DNA of 64,000 nucleotides, from the NCBI GenBank assembly GCA_020633335.1, contig JACKDU010000001.1:558001-622000 (forward strand), in the 5' to 3' direction. The notes beneath the pieces are model-generated. The model saw only the letters and a list, made by a program, of their open reading frames with translations, had not been told where the DNA came from and searched no databases. Positions 43,367-51,888 of the stretch are shown here, in pieces; the first letter of the stretch is position 1; every line of letters starts with the position of its first letter. The position numbers were made by a program, and so were the translations under genes. Source of the stretch: Myxococcales bacterium (GTDB taxonomy: Bacteria > Myxococcota_A > Polyangia > Nannocystales > Nannocystaceae).

Positions 43367-45025
43367 ATGCCGGCGATGTCCGCCCCCCGCTCGCCGCGGG
43401 CGACCGCCGCCCTGGCCCTCGCGCTCGCCCTCGCGGTCGCGGCATGGGCGCACGCGCGGGCCTGGGACTTCGTCTGCGACGACGCGTACATCTCGTTCCG
43501 CTACGCCCGCAACCTCGCGCTCCACGGGGCCCTCGAGTACAACCTCGGCGAGCGGGTCGAGGGCTTTTCAAACCCGCTCTGGGTGCTGATCCTCGCGCTC
43601 GGGGATCGCCTCGGCGTCGCCCCGGAGATCCTCGCGCCGGCGCTCACGCAGGCCGGCGCGGGCGCGCTGCTGGTCGTCGGCATGCTCCTCCTTCGGCGGC
43701 TCCGCGGCCGCGCGGGCGCGGCCTGGGGGCTCGGCGACGTCGCGCCCGCGGCCCTCCTGATCGCCGCCCCGGAGGTGATGGTCTGGGCCCACTCCGGCCT
43801 CGAGACGAGCGCGGCCGCGGCCCTCGTCCTCGGGGCCTGCCTCGCCTGGCTCGCCGGGCGCCCGCGGGCCGCCGCTCTGATCGCGGGGCTCGCGGGGCTC
43901 TGCCGCCTCGACGCGCTCGTGCCGATCGCCGCCTTTGGGATCGCCTGGCTCGTCGTCGTCCTCCTGCCGGCGCGGCTGGCTGCGAAGCGGGCTGCAGGGG
44001 GTCCTGAGGCCGCGTCGGGCCCTCGCCTGGGCGCCCGCGAGCTCGTCGGCGCCGCGCTGATCTTCGCCGCGCTGCTCGGCGGGCTCTTCGTCGCTCGCCG
44101 CCTCTACTACGACGCCTGGCTCCCCAACACCTGGGCGATCAAGCGCCACGGCGCGCTCCTCCGCGGGACCTACGGGGTCGAGTACGTGCGGGCGTGGGCC
44201 GCGGGGCTGGGGCTGGTCTACGCGGCGCCGCTCCTGGTGCTCCTGCGGCCGCGGCACCTCCTCCTCGGGCTGCCGGCGGCCGCGAGCGTCGCCTACGCCT
44301 ACTCGGTGGGCGGCGACTTCATGGCCTACAGCCGCCTCCTCCTGCCGGCGAGCGCGGCCCTCCTCCTCCTCGTCGCGTGGCTCGTCGCCGACGGCGGCGC
44401 CCGCCTGGCGGCCCGTTGGCCCCGCCTGGGGCCCCTCGCGCCGCTCCTCACCCTGGCCCTCGCGGGCGCGCTCGGGGCCCGGGCGGAGGGCCGCTGGGCG
44501 GACGATCGCGCGAGGCCCAGCGGCTGGATCGACGGCCGCTGGGAGGGGGTGACGGCGATGGATCGCTTCGCCCGCGAGCGCCTCCACGTCGGCCGCTGGA
44601 TGCGGGACAACCTGCCCGAAGGGACATGGATCACCGTCGGCGCCGCGGGGGCGCTGCCCTACGCCTCCGAGCTCGGGGCGATCGACGTCTTCGGGCTCGT
44701 CGATCCGGCGATCGCCCGCCTCCCGGGGATCACCCCGCAGGCCGGCGAGCGCGGGCGCCCCGGGCATCAGCTCGTCGCCCCGCGGAGCTACGTCCAGGGG
44801 CGCGATCCGGACCTCTACTGCCACGTCGGCCACGTCGGCCAGCGGCGGCCCGCGCCGGCGTCCGCCCGCCGCCGGGGCTTCGGCCCGCGGATGGTCTGGG
44901 CCTGCGTCGAGCCCGGGGCGATCGCCGATCCGCACGAGCCGGACGGGATCCTGGATCTCGGCTTCTACTGCTGCCTGCGGCCCGCAGGGCGGGCGGTCGG
45001 GCCCTTCGTCGACGGCCCGGGGTGA
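43367..45025 (+). CDS. AftB-like GT-C membrane glycosyltransferase
   Basis: 552 aa with about ten helices. The first loop reads 'WDFVCDDAYISFRYARNLALHGALEYNLGERVEGFSNPLWVLIL', a hallmark shared with mycobacterial AftB-type arabinofuranosyltransferases and related GT-C enzymes; the DD pair is the likely catalytic site. 'HSGLETSAAAALV', 'YYDAWLPNTWAIK' and 'VGGDFMAYSRLLLPAS' follow, also typical. The C-terminus (about 440-552) is an extracytoplasmic domain with several Cys. The start is the first of two close ATGs. Convergent with the next gene, ending 7 bp away. Substrate not known. Confidence 0.85.
   Translation: MPAMSAPRSPRATAALALALALAVAAWAHARAWDFVCDDAYISFRYARNLALHGALEYNLGERVEGFSNPLWVLILALGDRLGVAPEILAPALTQAGAGALLVVGMLLLRRLRGRAGAAWGLGDVAPAALLIAAPEVMVWAHSGLETSAAAALVLGACLAWLAGRPRAAALIAGLAGLCRLDALVPIAAFGIAWLVVVLLPARLAAKRAAGGPEAASGPRLGARELVGAALIFAALLGGLFVARRLYYDAWLPNTWAIKRHGALLRGTYGVEYVRAWAAGLGLVYAAPLLVLLRPRHLLLGLPAAASVAYAYSVGGDFMAYSRLLLPASAALLLLVAWLVADGGARLAARWPRLGPLAPLLTLALAGALGARAEGRWADDRARPSGWIDGRWEGVTAMDRFARERLHVGRWMRDNLPEGTWITVGAAGALPYASELGAIDVFGLVDPAIARLPGITPQAGERGRPGHQLVAPRSYVQGRDPDLYCHVGHVGQRRPAPASARRRGFGPRMVWACVEPGAIADPHEPDGILDLGFYCCLRPAGRAVGPFVDGPG
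44611..44628. repeat. Dispersed palindrome, site 15
   Basis: CCTGCCCGAAGGGACATG: TGCCC/GGACA (one mismatch) around GAAG in the AftB-like gene, with GAA and ACA codons. Confidence 0.5.
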
Positions 45026-45032
45026 GCGGCGC

Positions 45033-46745
45033 TCAGTCGAAGACGACGAGGACCCCGGGCGGGAGCTCGACGTCGCTTGCGATCGCCCTCTCGACCGCCG
45101 CGCGGGCGCCCTCGTCGGCGAGGCGGAGCTCGACGTCGATCGCCCGCCGCAGATCGCTGCGGGTGATCTCCGACGGCGTCGCCTCGAGGCGGATCTCGGC
45201 GACCGCGGCGAGGTCGACCGCGCCGCCGTCGGCGAGGGGGATCGGGAGGGACGCGAGCGCCTCGGGGCGCCGGAGCTTGCCCGGGTCCGCGGGCCCGACG
45301 CCGAGGATCACCTCGACGCGCTCGTCGCCGTCGAGGAGCGCGCCGACGGGCGTGCCGTGGGCGAGCGTCAGGGCGCGGGTGGCCGCGTTGGCGGGGAGGC
45401 CGAGGGCGGCGAGGCGCTCGCGGTCGAGCTTGATCGAGAGCGTCGGCGCGAGGGGAGCCCGGGTCCGGGCCGAGCGCACGCCGGGGAGCGCGGCGGCCAC
45501 GGACGCGGCCCTCTCGGCGATCTGGCGCCCGCGCTCGAGGTCGTCGTCGAGGACGCGGAGGCGGAGCCGCGGCGGCGCGCCGGGTGCGATGATGTCGCGG
45601 AGGACGACGCCGGGGGTCCTGGCGAGGCGCTCCTCGACGCTGGCGAGCGCGGCCGCGTCGCTCCCTGGCGGGAGGCGGAGCGTGATCTCGAGGGGCGCGC
45701 CGGCGTCGCGAGGGCGCGGGGCCTCGAGGGTGGCCGACGCCGGACGATCGCCGAGCGCGTCAGCGAGGCGCGGCGTGAGGGCGGCGAGGCTCGCCCCGGG
45801 GTCCTCGTCGGCGGCCACCTCGAGGAGGATCGTCGGCGCGTCGGCGTCGATCAGCTCGAGCGGGATCCCGGCGCTCCGCTCCTCGTGGAGGAGCGCGCGC
45901 AGCGTCCCCTCGACCTCGGCCGCTTGGGCGCCGCGGAGCGGCCAGATCGCGCCGACGACGATCGCCGCGCCGTCGAGCGCCCGGGCCTCGCAGGTCGGCG
46001 GCGCGGCCTCTTGGGCGATCGTCGCCAGGTCGCGGACGAGGATCGGCGAGGGCCCGGCGGTCGGCACCACGACGGAGCCGATGTCCTCGAGGCTAGCTCG
46101 CGCGCCGCCGAGGCCGAGCGCCTCCCGCAGCGCGGTCTCGAGGCTGCGGGTGGCGACCCCGAGCGCCCGCTGGGCGTCGGGGACGACGCGGATCTCCACC
46201 TGCTCGTGGCGATCGCCGCAGAGCTCGACCGTCGCGACCCCGGGCGTCGCCTGGATCGCCCGGGTGAGCGCGCCGAGCCGCCGATGGAGGGCGATGGGGT
46301 CGATCGCGTCGGCGCGGACGACAAAACGGAGCGCCGGGGCGTCGGCCGCGACGTCGGGGCCGAGGGCGACGTCGATCCCCTCGGGGAGGCTGCGCTGGGC
46401 GCCCGCGAGGCGCTGCAGGGCCTCCGCGCGGGCCTGCTCGACGTGGGCGCCGCGGGTCAGCGTGAGGGTGATCGTCGCGGCGTCGGGGCGCGACGCGCTC
46501 TCGATCCGGTCGAGCCCGGGGAGCCCGGCGAGGGCCTCCTCGAGCGGGGCGGTGACCAGGCGCTCGACTGAGTGCGCGTCGAAGCCCGGGGCCTCGGCCA
46601 CGATCACGATCTTCGCGGGCGCGAGCGCAGGCGCGGAGGCCTGGGCGACGTCGTCCGCGGGCGGCGGGGCCTTGGTCGGCGTGCAAGCGAGCGCGCCCGC
46701 GCCGACGCCGATACCGAGGAGGAGGGCGATCACCTGCCGTCGCAT
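45033..46745 (-). CDS. Lipoprotein resembling an RND transporter porter domain without transmembrane helices
   Basis: 570 aa. Signal peptide with C21 as probable lipid site (ALAC). The mature part follows the soluble-loop order of RND/HME pumps such as CzcA. The first half has 'APGFDAHSVERLVTAPLEEALAGLPGLDRIES', an early PN1 hallmark, then 'PTAGPSPILVRDLATI' and a 'DGAAIVVGAIWPL' DN-like end. The second half has 'PGVRSARTRAPLAPTLSIKLDRERLAALGLPANAATRALTLAHGTPVGALLDGDERVEVILG', then 'GGAVDLAAVAEIRLEATPSEITRSDLRRAIDVEL', the PC2/DC pattern. No membrane helix is present in either half, so it cannot be a proton-driven pump. It lies 17 bp downstream of the PDZ lipoprotein gene. Confidence 0.78.
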   Translation of the reverse strand: MRRQVIALLLGIGVGAGALACTPTKAPPPADDVAQASAPALAPAKIVIVAEAPGFDAHSVERLVTAPLEEALAGLPGLDRIESASRPDAATITLTLTRGAHVEQARAEALQRLAGAQRSLPEGIDVALGPDVAADAPALRFVVRADAIDPIALHRRLGALTRAIQATPGVATVELCGDRHEQVEIRVVPDAQRALGVATRSLETALREALGLGGARASLEDIGSVVVPTAGPSPILVRDLATIAQEAAPPTCEARALDGAAIVVGAIWPLRGAQAAEVEGTLRALLHEERSAGIPLELIDADAPTILLEVAADEDPGASLAALTPRLADALGDRPASATLEAPRPRDAGAPLEITLRLPPGSDAAALASVEERLARTPGVVLRDIIAPGAPPRLRLRVLDDDLERGRQIAERAASVAAALPGVRSARTRAPLAPTLSIKLDRERLAALGLPANAATRALTLAHGTPVGALLDGDERVEVILGVGPADPGKLRRPEALASLPIPLADGGAVDLAAVAEIRLEATPSEITRSDLRRAIDVELRLADEGARAAVERAIASDVELPPGVLVVFD

Positions 46746-46762
46746 CGCCCGAGGATAGCCGA

Positions 46763-47443
46763 CTACGGCTTCGACCCCTCGATCGACACCTCGAGGACGA
46801 AGGGCTGCCCCTTGCGCGAGCCGCGGATCTTCAGGAGGTCGGCCCCGCGGAGCGCCGTGTAGGCCTCCATCGCCTGCTCGACGTCGTTCAGCGAGTGCTC
46901 GTTGACGCCGTCGACGAGGTCGCCGTTTTGAAAGCCGAGGAGCTTGGGGAGCGAGCCCGGGCGGATCGCGTAGAGCTTGAAGCCGCTCGGCTGGCCGTCG
47001 CGGAGCGCCGGGACCACCCGGGCCTGGCGCGCGAGGAATTCGGGCTGGGCCAGCGCCCGATCGACGAAGGCGCGGGTGATCGCGCAGCGGCCCTCCTCGT
47101 CGCAGCGGATCGCCTCGGCGGCCGCCTCCTCGAGGGTCTTCCCGCCCTCGCCCTCGCCGCCGGCCGCTGCACCGCCCGCGCCCTCGCCGGTGTCGATCGC
47201 GGGCGGCTTGGCGGCCTCGCTGGCGATCCGCTCCTGGAGCGCCGAGACCTCGTGGCGGATCGAGGTCAGCGCCTCCTCGGCGGCCGCGAGCTGCTGGTGG
47301 GCCTGGGCGAGCTCGGCGCGGGTCTGGCCGAGCTCGGCGCGGGCCTGGGCGAGCTCGGCGCGGGTTTGGGAGAGCTCGTCGCCGCCGGGGGTGCAGGCGG
47401 CGACGAGGCCGAGGAGGGCGAGGGGAGCGGCGAGCCGGCGCAT
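46763..47443 (-). CDS. Coiled-coil lipoprotein with GspC-like PDZ domain
   Basis: 226 aa. Lipobox-like A-A-C (C17). A heptad-rich coiled coil (about residues 24-75, repeating 'TRAELAQARAELG') leads to a Gly-rich linker and a helical part with a CDEEGRC pair. It ends in a PDZ domain of the GspC type: 'GFKLYAIRPGSLPKLLGFQNGDLVDGVNEHSLNDVEQAMEAYTALRGADLLKIRGSRKG'. In type II secretion this domain helps recruit substrates; here the other type II genes are not seen, so the role may be different. It precedes the RND-like lipoprotein gene in the same direction. Confidence 0.82.
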   Translation of the reverse strand: MRRLAAPLALLGLVAACTPGGDELSQTRAELAQARAELGQTRAELAQAHQQLAAAEEALTSIRHEVSALQERIASEAAKPPAIDTGEGAGGAAAGGEGEGGKTLEEAAAEAIRCDEEGRCAITRAFVDRALAQPEFLARQARVVPALRDGQPSGFKLYAIRPGSLPKLLGFQNGDLVDGVNEHSLNDVEQAMEAYTALRGADLLKIRGSRKGQPFVLEVSIEGSKP

Positions 47444-47542
47444 CGCGGGGGATCCTACCAGCCGGCGCGAGCGACCGGCGCGGCCCCTCGCCGACGACGC
47501 GCGCCGGCGAGCGCATGCGGTACAACGGTCGCCGCCCGCCCC

Positions 47543-49702
47543 GTGAACGCCCCCGAAGAGCCCGCCGCGCCGCCGCCTCGCGTCCTCGTGGGGGCCCGTC
47601 GCGCGGTCGCCGCGCTCGCGCTCGCGTGGGCGCTCGGCCTGGCGGCGCTCTTCGCCGCCCGGCTCACCTATCCGCTCGAGCTCGAGTGGATGGAGGGCGG
47701 CTCGCTCCACCACGCGCTCCGGCTCCTCCGCGGCGAGGCGATCTACGCCGCGCCGTCGATCGACTTCGTCCCCTTTCTCTACACGCCGCTCTACCCGGCC
47801 CTCCTCGCGCTCCTCGCCGGCCTCGGCCTCCCCCTCGGGCTCGCGCTCGGGCGGGCGCTGAGCGTCGCGGCGATCGCGGCGATCGCCGGCGGGCTCTGGC
47901 GCCTGACGGCGGCCGAGGGCAAGCCGCGGGCCCACCGGGCGGCCGCGATCGGCCTCTTCCTCGCGGGCTACGTCTTCACCTACCGCTGGTACGACCTCGC
48001 CCGCGCCGACGCGCTCATGCTCGCGCTCCTCCTCTGGGGGCTGATCCTCCTCCGGCGGGCCGAGGGCGCCGGCTGGCGGCCGCTGGTCGCAGGTGTCCTT
48101 GTGGCCATGGCCTTTTGGACCAAGCAGACCGCGGCGGTGATGATCCTGGCGAGCGGCGTCGGCGGGCTCGCGCTGGTGGCCGGCGAGGCCCGCGGGCGCC
48201 GGCGCGCTCGCCTGGTCGCGCTCGCGCTCTACACCGCGACGGTCGCCGCGCTGGTGCTCGGCGGGCTGGCGATCGGCGACGCCCGCAGCGAGGGCTGGCT
48301 CTGGACCTACGTCTTCGAGCTCCACCAGCGCCACCCCTTCAACGCCGAGCGCTTCTCCCGCAAGAGCTGGGGGATGCTCCTCCACAGCGCGCCCTCCCTG
48401 GCGCTCCTCCTCAGCGGGCTGGTCGGCGGCCGGGTCGTCGCGCGGGTCAAGGCGCTCGCCGGCCGGCGACCTCGCGTCAATTCGGCGAGCGCGAATATAC
48501 ATGTTTCAAGGGACATGTACTGGGGGGCGATCTTCGTGGCCGCGCTCCTCGCCTCGGCGCTCGGCTACTCGACCCTCTGGGCCGAGGCCAACGCCTTCAT
48601 CCCCGCGGTCTTGTTCGGCGCCGCCTACCTCGCGGTCGCGCTCCCGGTCGGCGGCCGCGGCGAGGTCGCGGCGCTCGCCCTGATCGCCCTCCAGCTCCTC
48701 TTCGCCGCCCTCGTCGAGCCCACCTACCAGCCGATCCAGGAGCGGGGGATCGCGGCGATCGACGCGAGCTACCGCTGGCAGGAGCTCGGCCGCTCGCTCC
48801 CCGACGCGGGCGCCCGGGCGCGGGCGTCGGCGCTGCGGGCCGAGCTCCTGGCCTTCGGCGAGCGCCGTGGTCCCGGCCCCGGCCGCGAGCTCCTCGCGCT
48901 CCAGCGGCCGTGGTGGAGCGTCCTCGCCGGCGGCCCCGGCCACGTCGGGTCGATGGGCCTCAACGACGTCGCCCCCGAGGACCAGCGGCGCCTCCAGGGC
49001 GAGCTCCGGGCGGCGCTCGCGGGGGGCCGCTTCGCCGCGATCTGGCTCGAGGGCGAGCCGCCGACCTGGCTGCGGCCGGCGCTCGCGGGCGCCTTCCAGG
49101 TCGCCCGGCGCCTCCACGGCGACGCCCGCGTGCGGCCCTGGACCGGCTACCTCTCGGAGGCCGGGATGGTCACGCCCTACCGCGGCGATCAGCTCTACCT
49201 GGTGCCCTGCGCCGCCCGCCCGCCGCCGGCGGGGGCCCGGCTCCTCGCCGACTTTGAGCGCGGCGGGAGCGATGGTTTTCGCCGCAGCGGGGCAGCCTTC
49301 GGCCGCGCGGGGCAGCCGGCGCTGAGCGGCGATCTGCCGGCGCTGGGCCCCCACGGCGGGGCCGCGCTCCTCGGCTCGGCCGCCCGCCGCCGGGGCCTCG
49401 CGGCGACCGGCGAGGCCCGCTCGCCGGCCTTCGTCGCCCCCGCGGGCGCGGTCCTCGAGCTCCTCGTCGGGGTCAGCGCGGGCGATCGCGGCGGCCTCCT
49501 CCTGTTCCTCGAGGCCGCGGACGATCCGACGATCCGCGCCGAGATGGCCCCGCCGGCGACGCCCGCTTGGGCGCTGGAGCCCCTCCGCTGGCCGATCCCG
49601 GCGGCCCTGAGCGATCGGCCGATCCACCTGGTGATCCGCGATGAGAGCGCGAACGCGGCGATCTTCGTCGATGACGTCTGGCTGATCCCCGGCGCCGGCT
49701 GA
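47543..49702 (+). CDS. Large GT-C-like membrane protein
   Basis: 719 aa. About ten helices in residues 20-400. After the first helix comes 'LTYPLELEWMEGGSLHHALRLLRGEAIYAAPSIDFVPFLYTPLYPALLA', a pattern seen in GT-C family proteins annotated as dolichyl-phosphate-mannose mannosyltransferases, with an Glu-Trp-Met-Glu at the catalytic position. 'ARADALMLALLLWGLILLRR' and 'FWTKQTAAVMILASG' fit. A long extracytoplasmic C-terminus (about 400-719) ends in a beta-rich domain. The GTG start is chosen before the first helix. It is divergent from the PDZ lipoprotein gene. Two palindromes lie in it. Confidence 0.8.
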   Translation: MNAPEEPAAPPPRVLVGARRAVAALALAWALGLAALFAARLTYPLELEWMEGGSLHHALRLLRGEAIYAAPSIDFVPFLYTPLYPALLALLAGLGLPLGLALGRALSVAAIAAIAGGLWRLTAAEGKPRAHRAAAIGLFLAGYVFTYRWYDLARADALMLALLLWGLILLRRAEGAGWRPLVAGVLVAMAFWTKQTAAVMILASGVGGLALVAGEARGRRRARLVALALYTATVAALVLGGLAIGDARSEGWLWTYVFELHQRHPFNAERFSRKSWGMLLHSAPSLALLLSGLVGGRVVARVKALAGRRPRVNSASANIHVSRDMYWGAIFVAALLASALGYSTLWAEANAFIPAVLFGAAYLAVALPVGGRGEVAALALIALQLLFAALVEPTYQPIQERGIAAIDASYRWQELGRSLPDAGARARASALRAELLAFGERRGPGPGRELLALQRPWWSVLAGGPGHVGSMGLNDVAPEDQRRLQGELRAALAGGRFAAIWLEGEPPTWLRPALAGAFQVARRLHGDARVRPWTGYLSEAGMVTPYRGDQLYLVPCAARPPPAGARLLADFERGGSDGFRRSGAAFGRAGQPALSGDLPALGPHGGAALLGSAARRRGLAATGEARSPAFVAPAGAVLELLVGVSAGDRGGLLLFLEAADDPTIRAEMAPPATPAWALEPLRWPIPAALSDRPIHLVIRDESANAAIFVDDVWLIPGAG
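48092..48109. repeat. Dispersed palindrome, site 16
   Basis: GGTGTCCTTGTGGCCATG: TGTCC/GGCCA (one mismatch) around TTGT in the GT-C-like gene, with GCA, GGT and CTT codons. Confidence 0.45.
48500..48517. repeat. Dispersed palindrome, site 17
   Basis: CATGTTTCAAGGGACATG: CATGT/ACATG ends pair around the centre. The codons ATA, CAT, GTT, TCA and AGG, all rare here, are clustered in this hydrophilic loop. Confidence 0.6.
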
Positions 49703-50016
49703 GCCGCGGCCTCGACGAGGATGTCCCCAGGGTCAGGCCGCCTCGGACGTGGGGTGAGGATGTCCTCAGGGTCAGACCGACGCGGGCCGGGCCCGGCTCG
49801 ACGTGGGTTCGGTGCTGGTGCATCGAGGAGGATGTCCCCAGGGTCAGCCCGCCTTGGTGAGTGACGACCGCTGAGGCGCTGCGGTGCTCGAGCGGGGAGT
49901 CGGGCCTTGGCGGCCCTCGGCGCATCCTCGAGACACAAGCGGCCCCGAGCCAGAGGCCCGGAGCCGCGTGGAGAGCCCGTCCCCTGCGCGTGGGGCGGGC
50001 GGAGCTGGTCGCTTGA
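49703..50016. repeat. Convergent intergenic region with three direct repeats
   Basis: This 314-bp gap holds no convincing gene. It has three copies of GAGGATGTCC(C/T)CAGGGTCAG (motif at 49720-49737, 49759-49776 and 49831-49848), each a member of the dispersed palindrome family with one arm mismatch. Spacing is 39 and 72 bp. It may serve as a termination region for the two converging genes. Confidence 0.75.
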
Positions 50017-50460
50017 TCAGCGGCGGACGCGGATCATCTGCCGCTCGATGATCACCGTCTCGTGGCCGCCGCAGGGGTAGGCGACCTCGACCGCGACGGT
50101 GGTCCCAGCGACGCCGCGGAGGGCGTTGGCCCAGCCCTCGACGTTGCCCGGGTCCTCGCCGTCGACGGCGACCAGGAAGGCGCCGGGGCGGAGGAGGCCG
50201 TCGGCCGGCCCGCCGTCGATCACCTGGCGGACGACGACATGATCGCCGCGCTGCTGGATCACGGCCCCGATGCCGCTGTAGGTGTAGCCGCGCTCGATCT
50301 CGTGGCGCTCCGCGCAGGACGTGTTGGTCAGGCGGAACATCAGCGCCGCCGAGGTGGCCATCGACCCGGCGAGGATGATCGAGCCGAGGATGACGCTCCG
50401 GGCGGTGCGCCAGCGGTTGATGGAGGTGGCGGTCGTCGGGGTCTCGTTGGTGGTGCGCAT
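50017..50460 (-). CDS. Membrane-anchored PDZ-domain protein
   Basis: 147 aa. One transmembrane helix (about residues 22-44, 'SVILGSIILAGSMATSAALMF') and a periplasmic PDZ domain: 'GYTYSGIGAVIQQRGDHVVVRQVIDGGPADGLLRPGAFLVAVDGEDPGNVEGWANALRGVAGTTVAVEVAYP'. There is no protease domain, so it is likely an adaptor or substrate-binding protein. The ATG before the cytoplasmic tail was chosen; a longer frame would run over the divergent promoter. Neighbours give no functional hint. Confidence 0.82.
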   Translation of the reverse strand: MRTTNETPTTATSINRWRTARSVILGSIILAGSMATSAALMFRLTNTSCAERHEIERGYTYSGIGAVIQQRGDHVVVRQVIDGGPADGLLRPGAFLVAVDGEDPGNVEGWANALRGVAGTTVAVEVAYPCGGHETVIIERQMIRVRR

Positions 50461-50671
50461 GCCTTCGCTCCTGGGTGGTCTAACGGATGGCTCAGAGTCT
50501 TTCATAGGTTGCCGCCGCTTGCTACCCTGCGCGTTCGCCGATGGGCGAGGAGCGCCCACCTTGGCGCATCCGCCGGGCCGCCCGGACGGGGCCCGGGTTG
50601 GCGGGCGCGCGCGCGGCGGCGGGCCACGCGGCCCGCAGATCGACATCCGAACCGCGTCTTGGTTCCGGATA

Positions 50672-50701
50672 TTTCCACCGGCGATCGAAAGCAGCTATAC
50701 A
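50672..50701 (+). promoter_or_regulatory. Candidate sigma-70-like promoter of the SGNH lipoprotein gene
   Basis: TTTCCA (50672-50677) and TATACA (50696-50701) are 18 bp apart in an A/T-richer stretch, ending 12 bp before the ATG. This leaves almost no 5' leader, so the prediction is tentative. Confidence 0.35.
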
Positions 50702-50713
50702 GCAGCCGCTCCC

Positions 50714-51679
50714 ATGCGCGCTGTCCCGTCGATCCGCCCGCTCGTCCGTCTCCCGCTCGTCACCCTGGCGCTCGCGCTCGCGCTCGCGCCGCTCGCCTGC
50801 TCCGACAAGAAGGTCGGCTCGGGCGAGCCGACGGCCGCGAACACGCGGCCGCCCGCGGTGGCGATCGTGCCCGACGAAGATCTCGCGGAGCCCGCACCCG
50901 CGCAGGCCGCGGGCGATGAGGCGGCCGGCGAGCCGGAGGCGGTCGCCGCCGGCACCCCGCTCCCCTCGGTCGCCGACGACGAGGGCGCGGAGGCGGCCGA
51001 CGAGGCCCCGACGGCGGTCGCCGACGGCCCCCGGCGGGTCCTGATCCTCGGCGACAGCCTCGCGGCCACCGGCTTCGGCGCGCTCCTCGAGCGGCGCCTC
51101 GACGGCCACCCCGACATCGAGTGCTTCCGCAAGGCCAAGAGCTCCTCGGGCCTCGCGCGCCCCGACTTCTACGACTGGATGAGCGAGGCCAAGGCCCAGG
51201 TGAAGGCCCGCGACCCCCACCTGGTGGTCGTGATCATGGGCGGCAACGACGGCCAGGACCTCACCACCAAGAACGGCAAGGGCAAGCGGGTCCACTGGAA
51301 GACCGACGAGTGGAACGAGGCCTACCGCGAGCGGGTCGCCTCCTTCCTCGACGAGCTCCGTGGCGACGGCCGCCGGGTCCTCTGGCTCGGCCTCCCGCGC
51401 ACCGGCACGACCGCCTTCGAGAAGAAGCTCGAGCTGATCCGCGACGTCCAGCAGAACGCGACCGCGGAGTTCGAGGATGTCGAGTACCTCGACACCTCCC
51501 CCTACTTCGAGGACGACAAGGGGAACCTCCAGGAGAAGGCCGACGTCGGCAAGAAGCGCCAGCAGGCGCTGCGGGCCGACGACGGGATCCACTTCACGAT
51601 GGCCGGCTCCGAGTACTTCGCCGAGCGGGTCTACCCCGAGGTCCTGCGGGTGATCGGCGTCGCGGAGCAGGCCGGCTAG
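50714..51679 (+). CDS. SGNH-hydrolase (DUF459-like) lipoprotein
   Basis: 321 aa. Signal peptide ending P-L-A-C; an Ala/Glu/Pro-rich linker to about residue 110; then an SGNH esterase fold with 'RVLILGDSLAATGFGALLERRL' (nucleophile Ser in GDSL), 'VVVIMGGNDGQDL' (block III Asn) and 'DDGIHFTMAGSEYFAERVYPEVL' (catalytic Asp and His in DGIHFT). 'WLGLPRTG' and 'YLDTSPYFEDDKG' also match DUF459 proteins, which often act as O-acyl transferases or esterases on envelope polymers. The substrate is unknown. Confidence 0.87.
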   Translation: MRAVPSIRPLVRLPLVTLALALALAPLACSDKKVGSGEPTAANTRPPAVAIVPDEDLAEPAPAQAAGDEAAGEPEAVAAGTPLPSVADDEGAEAADEAPTAVADGPRRVLILGDSLAATGFGALLERRLDGHPDIECFRKAKSSSGLARPDFYDWMSEAKAQVKARDPHLVVVIMGGNDGQDLTTKNGKGKRVHWKTDEWNEAYRERVASFLDELRGDGRRVLWLGLPRTGTTAFEKKLELIRDVQQNATAEFEDVEYLDTSPYFEDDKGNLQEKADVGKKRQQALRADDGIHFTMAGSEYFAERVYPEVLRVIGVAEQAG

Positions 51680-51888
51680 GCCGCACCCCGCCGGCCGGGC
51701 CCGAGCCCGGAGCGCGCGGCGACGTCTCCATCGCGGCGATCTTTGCGGTGGCGGGCGATCGCCTGCGGAGACGACGGGCGCGGCCCCACAGGGTCTGGCC
51801 CGGCAAATTGACCCAGCGGGAATGAGCGCTCCCGGCCGGGAGTAGGTTTGCGGCCTCGAGGCCCTCTGGTAGGGTCGGGATCTGCCGC

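Noticed and set aside
42679..43491. A longer start for the hypothetical protein at 43491.
   Set aside because: It would overlap the divergent glycosyltransferase gene by more than 100 bp, and its extra residues are low complexity.
46763..48502. A 579-residue version of the PDZ lipoprotein starting at 48502.
   Set aside because: The extra part is antisense to the GT-C-like gene, whereas the inner ATG opens a proper lipoprotein signal.
49195..49938. A minus-strand reading frame with repeated DPGDIL-like peptides.
   Set aside because: It is antisense to the end of the GT-C-like gene, and the peptide repeats simply translate the three DNA repeats of the convergent gap.
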